Below, piece after piece: positions 21,234 through 30,487 of a DNA stretch of 64,000 nt; the stretch's first letter is position 1; each line of letters starts with the position of its first letter. The DNA is from Puccinia triticina (lineage: Eukaryota > Basidiomycota > Pucciniomycetes > Pucciniales > Pucciniaceae). The position numbers and the translations under genes are program-made. The notes below the pieces were generated by a model. That model had not been told where the DNA came from, searched no databases, and saw only the letters and a list, made by a program, of their open reading frames with translations. The stretch lies in the NCBI RefSeq assembly GCF_026914185.1, contig NC_070561.1, positions 6,138,001 through 6,202,000 on the forward strand. The letters are read 5' to 3'.

Positions 21234-21357
21234 GTAAGTTCCTCTCCAAGTATGCACCTCCCGGGTAGTTGCTACCGCGTATCGTCGAAACTCTACTTTA
21301 TGCCACGCTCGTGAGCACCGCGTACGCGCCCAGTTGGTTTTCTTTCTCTTTCTTTAG
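21234..21357 (+). promoter_or_regulatory. GTAAGT module A4, overlapping pol stop
   Basis: GTAAGT at 21234 contains the pol stop TAA, as in B4. TATGCACCTCC, GCCACGCTCGTGAGC and TCTTTCTTTAG ending 21357 follow. The hairpin around the donor is weak here. Splicing would remove the stop and fuse pol to a frame that runs through the start of the LTR to about 21700. Confidence 0.5.
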
Positions 21358-21393
21358 GACTTGGATTTCTTTTTTGGCACGGATACTTGACAA

Positions 21394-21427
21394 GCAGTCT
21401 AGGGACAGACTGCAAGTCGTGGGTGGA
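21394..21427 (+). promoter_or_regulatory. Conserved hairpin and polypurine tract, element A
   Basis: The same GCAGTCTAGGGACAGACTGC hairpin as element B (21394-21413), then GTGGGTGGA immediately before the 3' LTR at 21428. Confidence 0.6.
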
Positions 21428-22224
21428 TGTGGTGGACAGATCAGTACACGGGGCAAATTGAGGATTTCTTTGCGCATGGCGCGCGCCGGAGGACGTCAAG
21501 ACTCAAGACAGCAAGATTCAAGCTTTCAGCCCTCAAGGCCTCCTCAAGTTTCAATGGCGCGGCGTGGCGCGCATCCTCAAGACGTTTCAGGTTCTTTTCC
21601 TTCTTTCTTTTTGTTTCTGTTTTTATGTCTTTTTTCCCTTTCTATTTCACTTTCATCATGTTTTGTTATTTTCCTCTTTCATTCTGCGCGCGTTGGATAG
21701 GGTTTGGATGAGGAGGGTTGGTTTTTGTCTTGTTTCCTTTTGTTTTGTTTTGTGTCTGCTGTTTTGTTTGTTGTGGCGCGCGCGTGCGCGCTAGGTTGTG
21801 ATGAGATGTCTGCTACATGTCACCAACTCCAAGGTTTGAGTTCATTCCAAACTCAGGCTTTGGAGCGGCATGGACCAACTCTGAACCGTAATTTTCAGCT
21901 CTCCATCAAAGTTTAAAGTCATTGTCTTGGCGCTTTGTCCGCCCGCATTTTCACACGTCTTCTGAGCTTATCCCCTCAACGCCGATCTCCTCCAATTTTC
22001 TGGTTTAGATCACACCTCACCGGCAGTATCCCCGGCTCTTTTCTCAACAACAAAATCGCCGACGCGCCACTCCAGCCGTTGTAAAATCAAAACCCCCCCA
22101 CGCTTACACGAATCTCAGCGCTCACTCACGGCCAATCACCCCGGAGGGCATACAACACATTTTCCTTTCTCTTCCATTCCCCTCCCCCAACTGCCGCCGG
22201 CCTAGCACCGGACGGAGTTCCTCA
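21428..22224 (+). repeat. Element A 3' LTR (797 bp)
   Basis: Partner of 5773-6569. Differences seen include G/T in TGTCTTKTTCCC, two in the GAGTTCA...CCRAACTC box, and a few C/T changes, several at CpG. It is followed by the target duplication ACGG. Confidence 0.92.
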
Positions 22225-22356
22225 ACGGCCACCCCCCGCCCGGTGTTTCGCGGGAGCCCGGCCTGCAAAAAGGTTGCGCCGCGGGGGTCAAATATCTGCA
22301 AGAAAAATGCCAATTTGGGACATCGTCTGAAACGCAAGGCGCCCCCTATTGCATAC

Positions 22357-23460
22357 TGTCAGCCTACGTGATGCCAAGGATATTATCCTTCTAGCTAAAC
22401 GTGGTGCAAAGCAAGAAATTAGAGTTGTAAAACTCTAAGACAATGGTATAAGGGATAATTCCAATGTAAATGTTGGGAATTATGGCGTAAAATAGGGCAA
22501 TTTGGGCCAATTTAGACGTAATAAAATTGGTATAATTAATTTTAAGAGGGGCCTGATAAATCAGGGGTGTTTCATCCCTCTAGAATGAAGAACTGGGGCC
22601 TGTAAACAGGGGTGTTTCAAATCCCAGAAAGAAATAGTGGAGAATCTCAAGAGAAGGGGCTTAAACTTACTAATATAAGACCCTAGAGTCACTTGAGGTT
22701 CTTCAGGCGTGAATTTGGGCAGTTGGAGGCGCTCAGAGGAGGTAATCTTGAGGGAAGGGTGGTTACTGGACAGCTTCAGGGCGGAAATTGGGGCTAAAAA
22801 TCACGAAAGTAGGTATTTTACCTGGCAAATCACAGGTTAATCAGGCTGTTGAAGGCGGGTAAAATTCTAATGGGTAATGTAAAGCTGGGGAATCTCCTTT
22901 TGGGCGGAGAAAGGGCCCTTTTTATAGCCTAGGCAGGCCTCCAGGGGCGCCCAGGGGACAGAGATGCACTTGGGGGCGCATTCTGAGGCAATTTGGTTGC
23001 GCTAGAAGGCGCTGTGGGTCGTGGAACCTTGGGGCTTGGATACAAGGGTTGCCAAGGACCATTTACAGAGGTTCTGTGTGGTTTTACACATGCCTTACAC
23101 GTCATAGGGGCTGGTTTGGGGGTTCTGTGACGCTCATTTCTGTGGAAGTGTGCCACAGAAGGTACTAGAACTGGCTTCTGTGCACTTGTACACGTGCAAG
23201 CAGTACTTCATACATGTTCTGGAGGCGCTGATTTAGTGATCTAGTTCATTTTACCCCTTCTACATATTTACTACAGTTGTAATTTACACATAGTGAGGCT
23301 TGGGAGAAGCTGGGGCGCTTTCTAGTGTCTCCTGTGCACGTTTCAAGAGCCTTTTTCAATCTGGAATGTTTTTATATTGAATGACGTGGTAATAACATCT
23401 TGTTTGGTGATTAATTACATGTGTACAAGACATATGACACATGTAATATTGCTATGGGGC
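22357..23460 (+). repeat. LTR-like fragment starting TGTCAGC
   Basis: The first 40 bases (TGTCAGC...GATGCCAAG...CTTCTAGCT) align with the start of the solo LTR at 59059. Both carry a GGGCCTGTAA-ACAGGGGTG type short hairpin about 200-260 bp in. No second LTR or target duplication was found, and the 3' end is unclear because the hairpin array at 23493 follows. No gene is seen. Confidence 0.4.
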
Positions 23461-23492
23461 AGGCCAAATCCACACCAAAAAATTACTTCATC

Positions 23493-23737
23493 CACTCCAA
23501 AAATGGAGTGAACAGTAGTCCACTCCAACTTTCATTGGAGTGGCCATAGTCTACTCCAAATTTTGTTGGAGTGAACAAAATTACACTCCAAAAAAGCCTG
23601 TTTTTTGGAGTGTAACCATGATGCACTCCAAAAATTTTGGAGTAAACCCAATTCCACTCCAAAAATGTTTTTTCCAAGCAACATTTTTTCATTTTTTTTT
23701 TGGAGTGCACAGATGTTCATTCCAAATTTATTGGAGT
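23493..23737. repeat. Array of seven CACTCCAA/TTGGAGTG hairpins
   Basis: Consecutive inverted repeats share arms CACTCCAA and TTGGAGTG with different loops: 23493-23510, 23521-23542, 23553-23572, 23583-23613 (a perfect 13-bp stem with 5-nt loop), 23625-23643, 23655-23707 and 23719-23737. Spacing is roughly 30 nt for the first four. Arms are kept while loops and spacers vary, so selection or amplification acted on the dyad. Isolated arm copies recur near 24108 and 24136. Confidence 0.8.
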
Positions 23738-24393
23738 GGATTAAGGTTTCTCAAATTTGAAAAAATGCAATTTTAAATCTGTACAATTGAAACTTGCATA
23801 TAACTTTGAAAAATGTATATTCTAAGTTCTTGGGGTGGATCACCAGGAAAACTTTAGGGCAGTAGTAGGCAGGTGACATGAACCAACCAAATTTAATCCC
23901 CTTGAATTTATTTCTGGTTCAGGTTTTAGTCATTCTAGAAATTGAAAATTTTTTACATACATCATTTTTGATGTATTTTAAATACACACTAGAGGCTAAG
24001 GCGGCTGCGCCGCTGCAGAGCCCACATGCCCAGATACACTCTTTTTTAGTCAGCAACAGTGGTTTTTTAGGGGCCCCAAGGTCACTCTAACATTTAGTTC
24101 ATGACTCCTTTTTTGGAGTGCATGTAGTAATTTTTTAGAGTGCATAAAGCCAGCCCCTTTTTTGACTCAGCAGTAAAAAAAATTCACTCAGTGTTGGTCG
24201 GTAATGTGCTCATGCTTTTCAATTCACAATATATAGCACTGAGCAGGTTTTGAGGTAATATATGATCACCCAGGTTAGTTTTATGTTGGGAAAAAAAGAA
24301 TGCCTTCAAAAATATTCACATAGTGATAATTTTTACAACACAACTGAATCACTCAGATAGGTTTACGTGTAAAGCCACAGATATCATAATTTG

Positions 24394-24570
24394 ATCAGCT
24401 TGAGCCTACATACATTATGTGACCTGCAGAGGAGGATATTCAGATTGTTCAGATTACAGGAAGAAGACCCATCTGAATGAATCAATCAGCTTGAACCTAT
24501 AGATTGTGTGACCTGCAGAGGAGGATGTTCAGATTCTGCAGATTACAGGAAGCAGATCTATCTGAAGCCA
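24394..24570 (+). repeat. Tandem duplication of about 90 bp
   Basis: Two adjacent imperfect copies each read TCAGCTTGA-RCCTA ... GTGACCTGCAGAGGAGGAT ... GATTACAGGAAG. The surrounding sequence is AT-rich and non-coding. Confidence 0.7.
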
Positions 24571-25514
24571 ACTGAATCAATTGTCCAAAATTTTTGTGAG
24601 AAATGGAGCAACTAAGATTTGTTTTATTGCTAGTTAGACTCTGTTTAGACTAAGTACAATTCTTAGATATTTGCTAAGTGTAATCTATGGGAAATGGTTT
24701 TTACCTAAGAGCGGATCGTCGTCCTTCTCTAGCCAAAACGGGTTCCTGAGGGGATACTGAATAGTATCTGAGACTACGCAGAGCGTGTACTGTTGAGTTG
24801 GATAAGCTGAGGGATAACTGCGCATGGCGTCAGTATCTGGTCACGGAAGACTGGAGCAGACTCAAGCGAAGTCGCTCTTACGCTTTGCCTTGTTGGGCTA
24901 CAAGCCTACACTGTTGGCGATGCGTTGGGATAGACGGGCAGGAGAACTGTGGTATGCTGTAGCGCATACACGTTCATGTCAGCACCGTCTATTCTGGTGC
25001 ATGGACTCTGCAGAAGGAGCTACTCACCTGCGGTCGATGCCGGGGTTATTTGCTCTCTGAGGCTGCGGCCGTTTTGGCTTGGGTGTGCTTTGGCGCTGTT
25101 TGTACTGCAGAGTTTAACCTTCTATCAGTTATCAGGCCTTAGCTACACCTGGACCAGCCTGAAATACGTACCTTGAAGATTGTTTGCAGTGCTTGGTCTG
25201 TATCGGCTCTTTGTCTGATGACCTGGCTGTTTGGGACAAAGGAATCAGCTGTTAGCTTTATCCATCCGTCTGGGCAGCATGCATATGCATGCGCCTGGGG
25301 AGCGGTCACTGACCTGTCTCCTTGGATGAGTTCGGTTTCATCTGGAGCCCTCTTCGCCTCTTGGGCGCGGGGTCTAAGTCCGGATCCTCACAATTTTAAG
25401 GTAAAAAAATCTGTAGGCATTCAAGTTGAGCTGGGCCTTCAGCACCAATGCTGCTGACAGGTTGGTGCCTAGGATTGAGTTCAGCTTTGAGTTGCACACA
25501 TTGAATGTGTCAAT
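24571..25514. other. Non-coding interval before the left arm
   Basis: Short frames only, no recognisable motif. Some stretches (TGCTGCTGACAGG near 25450) resemble LTR ends, but no matching target duplication was found with the TGTCAGC start at 22357. Confidence 0.4.
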
Positions 25515-26150
25515 GAGGATCCGACACTGCATGGATTATCCCCTCAGACATACCCGTCCAACAAGAGCTCGGACGGGCATGTCCGACCAGATGTCGGAAA
25601 CTGGCGTCTGACAGGTGGTCGAACCCACCCGTCGGATCCTCCTGTCCGAGCAGAACTCGGACATTTCTGCTCGACGGGTTCTCGAGCAGCAAGGCCCAAC
25701 CACTTGTCGGACTTGCCAGTTCGTGCTGCAGTCGGCCATTGTCGCTCGAGCAGTCCTTGGACCAGATTGTCGGACAGCCTTGCCGGAGTAGACGTCGGAC
25801 AAGGCTGCCCGACCAGTTCCCATTGGTCGTTTTCTGCTGTTCAACAGGTCAGCTAGTCGGACAGAGCTGTCCAACAAGCTCACTTGGCGGACAGATTAAT
25901 CCAACCCTCCCATGTCCGACAAGTCCAACTCGTCGGACATGTATGTCCGACAAGTCTGACTGGTCGGACATTTTGGGTTTGACAAGTCTGACTGGTCAGA
26001 CATTTTAGGTTCGACAAGTCAGCAAAAACCTAAACCGCACCCTGAAAATCCCACTAGTGTAAAAAAAAGAAACAATGTTTTGCAACATTTAACAACAAAA
26101 TCTTGTGAACACATAAACCCATGTTCACAACAAGTCAACTGCCTTTTCTG
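25515..26150 (+). repeat. GTCCGAC/GTCGGAC-rich outer block, left arm
   Basis: Dense short inverted motifs (GTCCGAC, GTCGGAC, CGAGCAG) with a sub-repeat TTGACAAGTCTGACTGGTC near the inner side. From 25575 on it is the reverse complement of 63420-64000. The 26041-26150 part is nearly identical in both arms. No coding content. Confidence 0.75.
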
Positions 26151-26160
26151 ATATTTGCAA

Positions 26161-26770
26161 GGTGGAAACTAGGTGTAAACTAACTGTAAACCACACTTTA
26201 CAAGGTGTAAACAGCCATTTACAAGGTGTAAACCACACTTCACAAGGTTTAACCCCAAGTTTACAAGGTGTAAACCATAGTTTACAAGGTGTAAACCATA
26301 GTTTACAAGGTGTAAACCATAGTTTACAAGGTGTAAACCATAGTTTACAAGGTGTAAACCATAGTTTACAAGGTGTAAACCATAGCTTACAAGCTGTAAA
26401 CCATAGTTTACAAGGCGTAAACCACAGTTTACAAGGTGTAAGCCATAGTTTACAAGGTGTAAGCCATAGTTTACAAGGTATAAACCACAGTTTACAAGGT
26501 GTAAACCATAGTTTACAAGGTGTAAAGCATAGTTTACAAGTTGTAAACTATAGTTTACAAGGCGTAAACCATAGTTTACAAGGTGTAAACCACGGTTTCC
26601 AAGGTGCAAACCAGAGCTTACAAGGTGTAAACCACAGTCTACAAGGTGTAAACCACAGTTTACAAGGTGTAAACCACAGTTTACAACATGTAAACCACAG
26701 TTTAGAAGGTGTAAACTAGCATTTACAACATGTAAACCACCGTTTACAAGGTGTAAACTAGCATTTACAA
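26161..26770 (+). repeat. 21-bp minisatellite array, left arm outer
   Basis: About 28 head-to-tail 21-bp units built around TGTAAACCACAGTTTACA, a 7-bp inverted repeat with a 4-nt loop, joined by AGG. Units vary between CCATAG and CCACAG centres. Because 21 is a multiple of three, long frames (NHSLQGV heptads) are open on both strands; these are by-products. Confidence 0.9.
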
Positions 26771-27127
26771 GGAGCGGCAAAAAGCGCCCACCCATTTTGA
26801 GTAGCATTAGCGCGCTGTTAGCGCCGCTACGCTGCCCTATGTTTCAGCGGCGCTAACAGCGCACCAATTGTTTGTTAGTGTTAGCGTGCGGCTACAGTCA
26901 CTACGCTGCGCTACAGCGCTTTTAGGGCCTGTACCACACAAAATCTGTTTTTCTGGTGCAGGGAAAATAGTTTTTTTTTTTGCACTTTTCTGTTTTTTGA
27001 AAAACACATATCTGAAAAAACAGAATGTGAAACACAGGTACCACAAACGTCCCACCAAGACTCCTTATACCCACAATCAACCACCACCGCATCTACATCA
27101 TCAAGATCCAGCACACCCAATACAACC

Positions 27128-28406
27128 ATGGACAACACCCTTTTCGCAACCGTTGCCGCCGCCGCCACATCACTTATGGAGATGAACAAAATCTTGATTT
27201 CAGTTGCCGCTGCCGGTGTCGCTTGCAAATACCTTGGAAGTATGTGGAATACATATGAAGCATACTATGGCAATGGCGGACAAGCAAGGTACACCCGCTT
27301 CCTACTCGACGAAGTCAGACCAGACCTTTTCTGTGAAATTACTCAAATGGAACGTGCCACCTTCAACAATCTTGTTGAAGAGTTGACAATGAACGGGCTC
27401 CTCAAGAATGGCCGATCAATCTCGGTCGAAGAGCAGGTTCTTATCTTCTTGGATATTGTTTGTCACAACAACTCCATGCGCCAGACAGCTGTCAAATTCC
27501 GGCGTGGTTTGTTCACCATTACCCGGTAAGCCCGCTGTTTTTCTCTTCTCAATAGTTTGAAAGATCAAAAATACAACTGATCTTTCTGCAATTAGCTACT
27601 TTGGAAAAGTTCTTGACTCTTTGATAGCAATCTATCCCAACTATGTCAAGTTCGACATGGAATCATGTAAGCAGCCCGAAGAGATAGCAAAAAACCCGAA
27701 GTACCGAGCATTCAAGAACGCGCTAGGAGCCATCGACGGAGTTTTTATCCCAGCAAAAGTACCCGCCGAAGCTCAAAGCCCCTGGCAAAATTGCAAGCAC
27801 TTCATCGCGCAGAACGTCCTCGCCGCTGTAAATTTTGATTTTCAGTTTGTTTACATTCTTGCTGGTTGGGAAGGAAGTGCTCACGACACCCGAGTATTTA
27901 ACGATGCAACCTCAAAAGGGCTCAACATACCGCAAAAGAAATACTTCCTGGCCGACGCTGGATATGGCCTTCGGCAAGGTTTGATGACTCCGTTCCGAGG
28001 AACCCCATACCATCTGAAAGAGCAGGCCGCGGCAGGACTCAGACCAGCGAACAAAAAGGAGCTCTACAACTTGCGACACGCTACACTACGGAATATCGTC
28101 GAGCGCATGTTTGGATGCTTAAAGAGAAAATTTTCAATACTTCAGTCTGCACCCGAGATCAAGCTAAAGAAGCAGGTGCGATTAGTGTATGCACTCTGCA
28201 TGCTGTGGAACTATATTCGCAGTCATGAGAGTGCCGAGAACCTCTTTGACAATCCCAAGGAAGATTTACAAACACTTTTGCATACCCGGATGGGGGAAGA
28301 AGATTCGTTCGATGTTGCTGAGGAGGATGCAATAATGAAGCATCGACGCGAGCGACTGGCAAAGAAGCTTTGGGATCAATATGTAGCATATAAACAATCT
28401 TTTTAG
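27128..28406 (+). CDS. Harbinger (HARBI1-like) DDE transposase
   Basis: Exons 27128-27525 and 27596-28406 are joined across a 70-nt GTAAGC...CAATTAG intron with a CTGAT branch site, giving 402 residues. ATG 27128 has context ACCATGG. The N-terminus has a helix-turn-helix-like region (SVEEQVLIFLDIV...). The DDE_Tnp_4 catalytic core follows: first Asp in GAIDGVFIP, second Asp in GWEGSAHDTRVFNDA, and Glu in NIVERMFGCLKRKF, with LADAGYGL between. Family proteins cut and paste the element at TWA targets and need the Myb-like partner for nuclear import and DNA binding. Length and residues look intact. Confidence 0.93.
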
Positions 28407-28891
28407 ATGTCTATATTTCTCCATTATTTATTCTCACACATTTTGCAGTTTCTTAGTTAGATTGAAAGAGAAATGTTTCTTAGATAGATTGAGAGTGAAA
28501 TGCGATAAGAAGAGGAGCCGCAAGGTCTTTGAGATCAAGCTTTGGATTTTGTTTGTCGGCTGCTAAACACAATCGGAGCTTGGATGTGATTTCAATTTGT
28601 TAGATGGAGTGAAAGAGAAACACAACTAAAAAAGATGATGTGAAAGCAAGTGTGATAGGATGAGCAACCAGGAGGAACCGGAAGGTTGTGAGATCAAGCT
28701 TTTGTTGGTTGCCAAACGCGATTGGAGCTGAACACAATCAGACTCAGAGCTGGACACAAATGGAGCTGAGCTGAGCCAAACGAGATTGGAACCAGAGCGG
28801 TGCAGAATACAATTGGAGCTGATACATATGCGGCAAAAAATTGATTAGCCAGTGCAAAAAAAGGAGATGTCCAATGATTCAAGCTTACATG
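28407..28891. other. Harbinger intergenic spacer
   Basis: Between the two convergent genes; a repeated GATTGAGAGTGAAA / GATTGAAAGAGAAA motif. No gene seen. Presumably holds both 3' ends. Confidence 0.6.
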
Positions 28892-30007
28892 TTACTTGTT
28901 CTTTGCCTCCTCAACCTTCTTTTCGAGCCACATCTGGCAAACTTCATCATTGGAGGTACGACAGAGGGCAATGAAGGTGCGGGCCTTGCTCTTGTTCTCA
29001 AGTACAGATGCAAAATCAATGTAGGTTTCACTGAAGACTCGTCCCAAGTATCGGTCAGCACATAGTTGAAGTGCAATGTCGGAAACATTAGGTTCGCTCG
29101 GTGCAATGGCGGAGGTAGACGGATTGCTGCGTGGTTGAGTGGTACATAGGGCTGAGGAAATCTTGGAGAATTCTCCCATGAAATTCTTCGAGCTTTCCGA
29201 TACTGCATTTATAGCGCTGCTGATGCTCCCCATCTCGCCTTTGATGAGAGCATTCTTTGATTTGCGTACTTGTTTTGTTGTGTTTGAACCAGCGGTCTTG
29301 AGAGAGGATTGGGGTTCAATATCGATGTCGCTATTGCTGTCATCATCACTGAGAGGAACAAACTTTCTCTTGCATGCTGGTGTGAGTTTGACAGCTTCGG
29401 TGGTAGTTGGCACAAGCTCGGTTTTTGCTATTTCTCCAGTAGCAGACTTGCCCAAAAAGACACTCTGGGCAAGATCGTATACCAGAAACGGTTTGTCCTT
29501 CAGTTTTGCAAAGTTTTGACGAGGATGCGCCGCTATCAACTCGTCCCACACGGTATCGTCAGCAGTGACAGTACCTCGATCTTCGTCCCAACCAAAGCCA
29601 CTTTGGTCTCGGAGAAACTTGTAATCAATATAGAGCGTGCGGAGAGCATTCTTCTGGTTTTTGATTTGATCGAGGCTGAGTGTGAGACTGTACTTTGTAT
29701 TCAACTTCTGCTGGACAATAGGCCAGGCTTCCTTCTTCAAGCCACCGTTATCAGTTTCTAAGCCAGCGGCGTACTGAGTTGCAATAGACTCGAGAAGTGA
29801 CATCTTCTGATCGGTGGTCCAAGTGTGGTTGGGGGTTTTGACTTCACTTTCATTGAGTTTCTTGGGTTTGGCTGTCTGCTTTGTGGGCTTGATTTTCTTG
29901 GACTGAGCCATTGGAGTAGGTGTTGTTGTTGGGTTGGCCGTTGATGAGGGTGGTGGGATGGTGTCCATTAGGACAATCGGGTCAATGAGATTGATGGACT
30001 TGGGCAT
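28892..30007 (-). CDS. Harbinger Myb/SANT-like DNA-binding protein
   Basis: 371 residues, single exon, ATG at 30007. A basic Pro/Thr/Lys-rich N-terminus (PKSIN...KKIKPTKQTAKPKK) is followed by a Myb/SANT-like domain at about residues 60-160 (TWTTDQKMSLLESIATQYAA, WPIVQQKLNTKY, ALRTLYIDYKFLRDQSGFGWD, VWDELIAAHP). A Ser/Lys-rich linker and a helical C-terminus end in EKKVEEAKNK. In PIF/Harbinger elements this partner binds the element ends and brings the nuclease to DNA. Its location, convergent with the transposase inside the same TIRs, fits. It may instead be a domesticated-type trihelix factor, but position argues against that. Confidence 0.88.
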   Translation of the reverse strand: MPKSINLIDPIVLMDTIPPPSSTANPTTTPTPMAQSKKIKPTKQTAKPKKLNESEVKTPNHTWTTDQKMSLLESIATQYAAGLETDNGGLKKEAWPIVQQKLNTKYSLTLSLDQIKNQKNALRTLYIDYKFLRDQSGFGWDEDRGTVTADDTVWDELIAAHPRQNFAKLKDKPFLVYDLAQSVFLGKSATGEIAKTELVPTTTEAVKLTPACKRKFVPLSDDDSNSDIDIEPQSSLKTAGSNTTKQVRKSKNALIKGEMGSISSAINAVSESSKNFMGEFSKISSALCTTQPRSNPSTSAIAPSEPNVSDIALQLCADRYLGRVFSETYIDFASVLENKSKARTFIALCRTSNDEVCQMWLEKKVEEAKNK

Positions 30008-30487
30008 TTGATGCTACTGGGATAGCAACAGAGAGAAAAATAGCTTCGAAAAACAGGTTCGGACCTGTTTTTGGAAATGGGTGATTTTCAATGAAATCTG
30101 TTTTCTGGATGTTCCATAAAACAGGTGCTGTGGTACGTGTTTTTTGGTGAAAACTGTTTTTTGCACAAAAAATTGATTTCCGTGGGAAAAACAGTTTTTC
30201 AACCCGCTATGGTACAGGCCCTTAGCGGAAAAAAAGGCCTTTTTTTCAGCTAAAAGCACTGTGGCGCACCGTAGCGTGCGCTCTTTTGCGCCCTGCTTGT
30301 GGAGCGTTAGCGCAATTGCGCGCATCTGCGCTAACTCTACGCTAACAGCTAAATTAGCTGCGCACCCTTTGCGCGTAGAGTTAGCGCAGAGAAGGCGCAA
30401 TTCCGCTAACGCTACGCTAAAATTTAGCAGAATTCCGCTAAGCTATGCCACGCTAACGCTACGGTTAGCGTAGCTGGCCCACCATTG

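Larger units (their letters stand above)
9229..21237 (+). pseudogene. Element A pol (RT-RNase H-integrase), split by element B
   Basis: The coding parts are 9229-10541 and 18831-21237. Joined, they are exactly 1240 codons in one frame. Part one holds the N-terminal repeat region and the start of RT (YIIPVVDHEPWQKKRIP, LRVVHDLQPLNKVT, GLGDIMGG). Part two resumes with the RT continuation YDKRALDPIS and the active site FIDDGG. RNase H follows (LAVDSSFHAAGAVL), then the integrase zinc region (CRSCEACQK), integrase DDE residues (SMDAVHL, YSTDGGS, GMVERGHG) and a GPY/F module (NGPYRVV). A TGA at 20713-20715 replaces an Arg codon still present in B. The pol stop TAA at 21235-21237 lies inside a GTAAGT donor-like site. 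Confidence 0.92.
5773..22224 (+). mobile_element. Ty3/gypsy element A, interrupted by element B
   Basis: LTRs of 797 bp at 5773-6569 and 21428-22224 begin TGTGG and end CTCA. They are flanked by the 4-bp duplication ACGG (5769-5772 and 22225-22228). Internal order is PBS, leader, gag-protease, frameshift signal, pol, polypurine tract. Subtracting element B with one target copy leaves about 8.16 kb, close to B's 8.29 kb. By eye the two LTRs differ at about 7 positions, against about 3 for B, which agrees with A being the older host of the nested insertion. Pol is broken by B, by one nonsense codon, and by a frame break near 9180. Confidence 0.93.
26925..30221 (+). mobile_element. Complete PIF/Harbinger DNA transposon
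   Basis: A 3297-bp unit with 12-bp terminal inverted repeats (GGGCCTGTACCA / TGGTACAGGCCC) is flanked by the 3-bp duplication TTA (26922-26924 and 30222-30224), the class signature of PIF/Harbinger. The uninterrupted right-arm copy (CTTTTAGCGG) gives the empty site. It carries two convergent genes, a DDE transposase (+) and a Myb/SANT-like protein (-), both without stops, so it may be autonomous. Confidence 0.95.
26771..30487. mobile_element. GC-rich hAT-like element, left copy, split by Harbinger
   Basis: 26771-26924 and 30222-30487 together are the reverse complement of the right-arm copy (59051-60495 without its solo LTR). The sequence is a dense series of GCTAACGCTACGC-type inverted motifs, non-coding. 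The right end is GGCCCACCATTG; the left terminus seen in the right arm is missing here. No transposase is encoded. Confidence 0.65.

Noticed and set aside
23493..23737. CRISPR-like array
   Set aside because: Repeats are inverted dyads with variable spacing, no uniform repeat/spacer lengths and no cas genes; context is eukaryotic.
22357..25459. A single very long LTR from TGTCAGC to GCTGACA
   Set aside because: Flanking bases CATAC and GGTTG do not match and the interior is heterogeneous; only the first part resembles an LTR.
26162..26719. NHSLQGV heptad protein and equivalents at 57138-57899 and 62574-63413
   Set aside because: Translation of the 21-bp TGTAAACC array; both strands equally open, no start context or domain.
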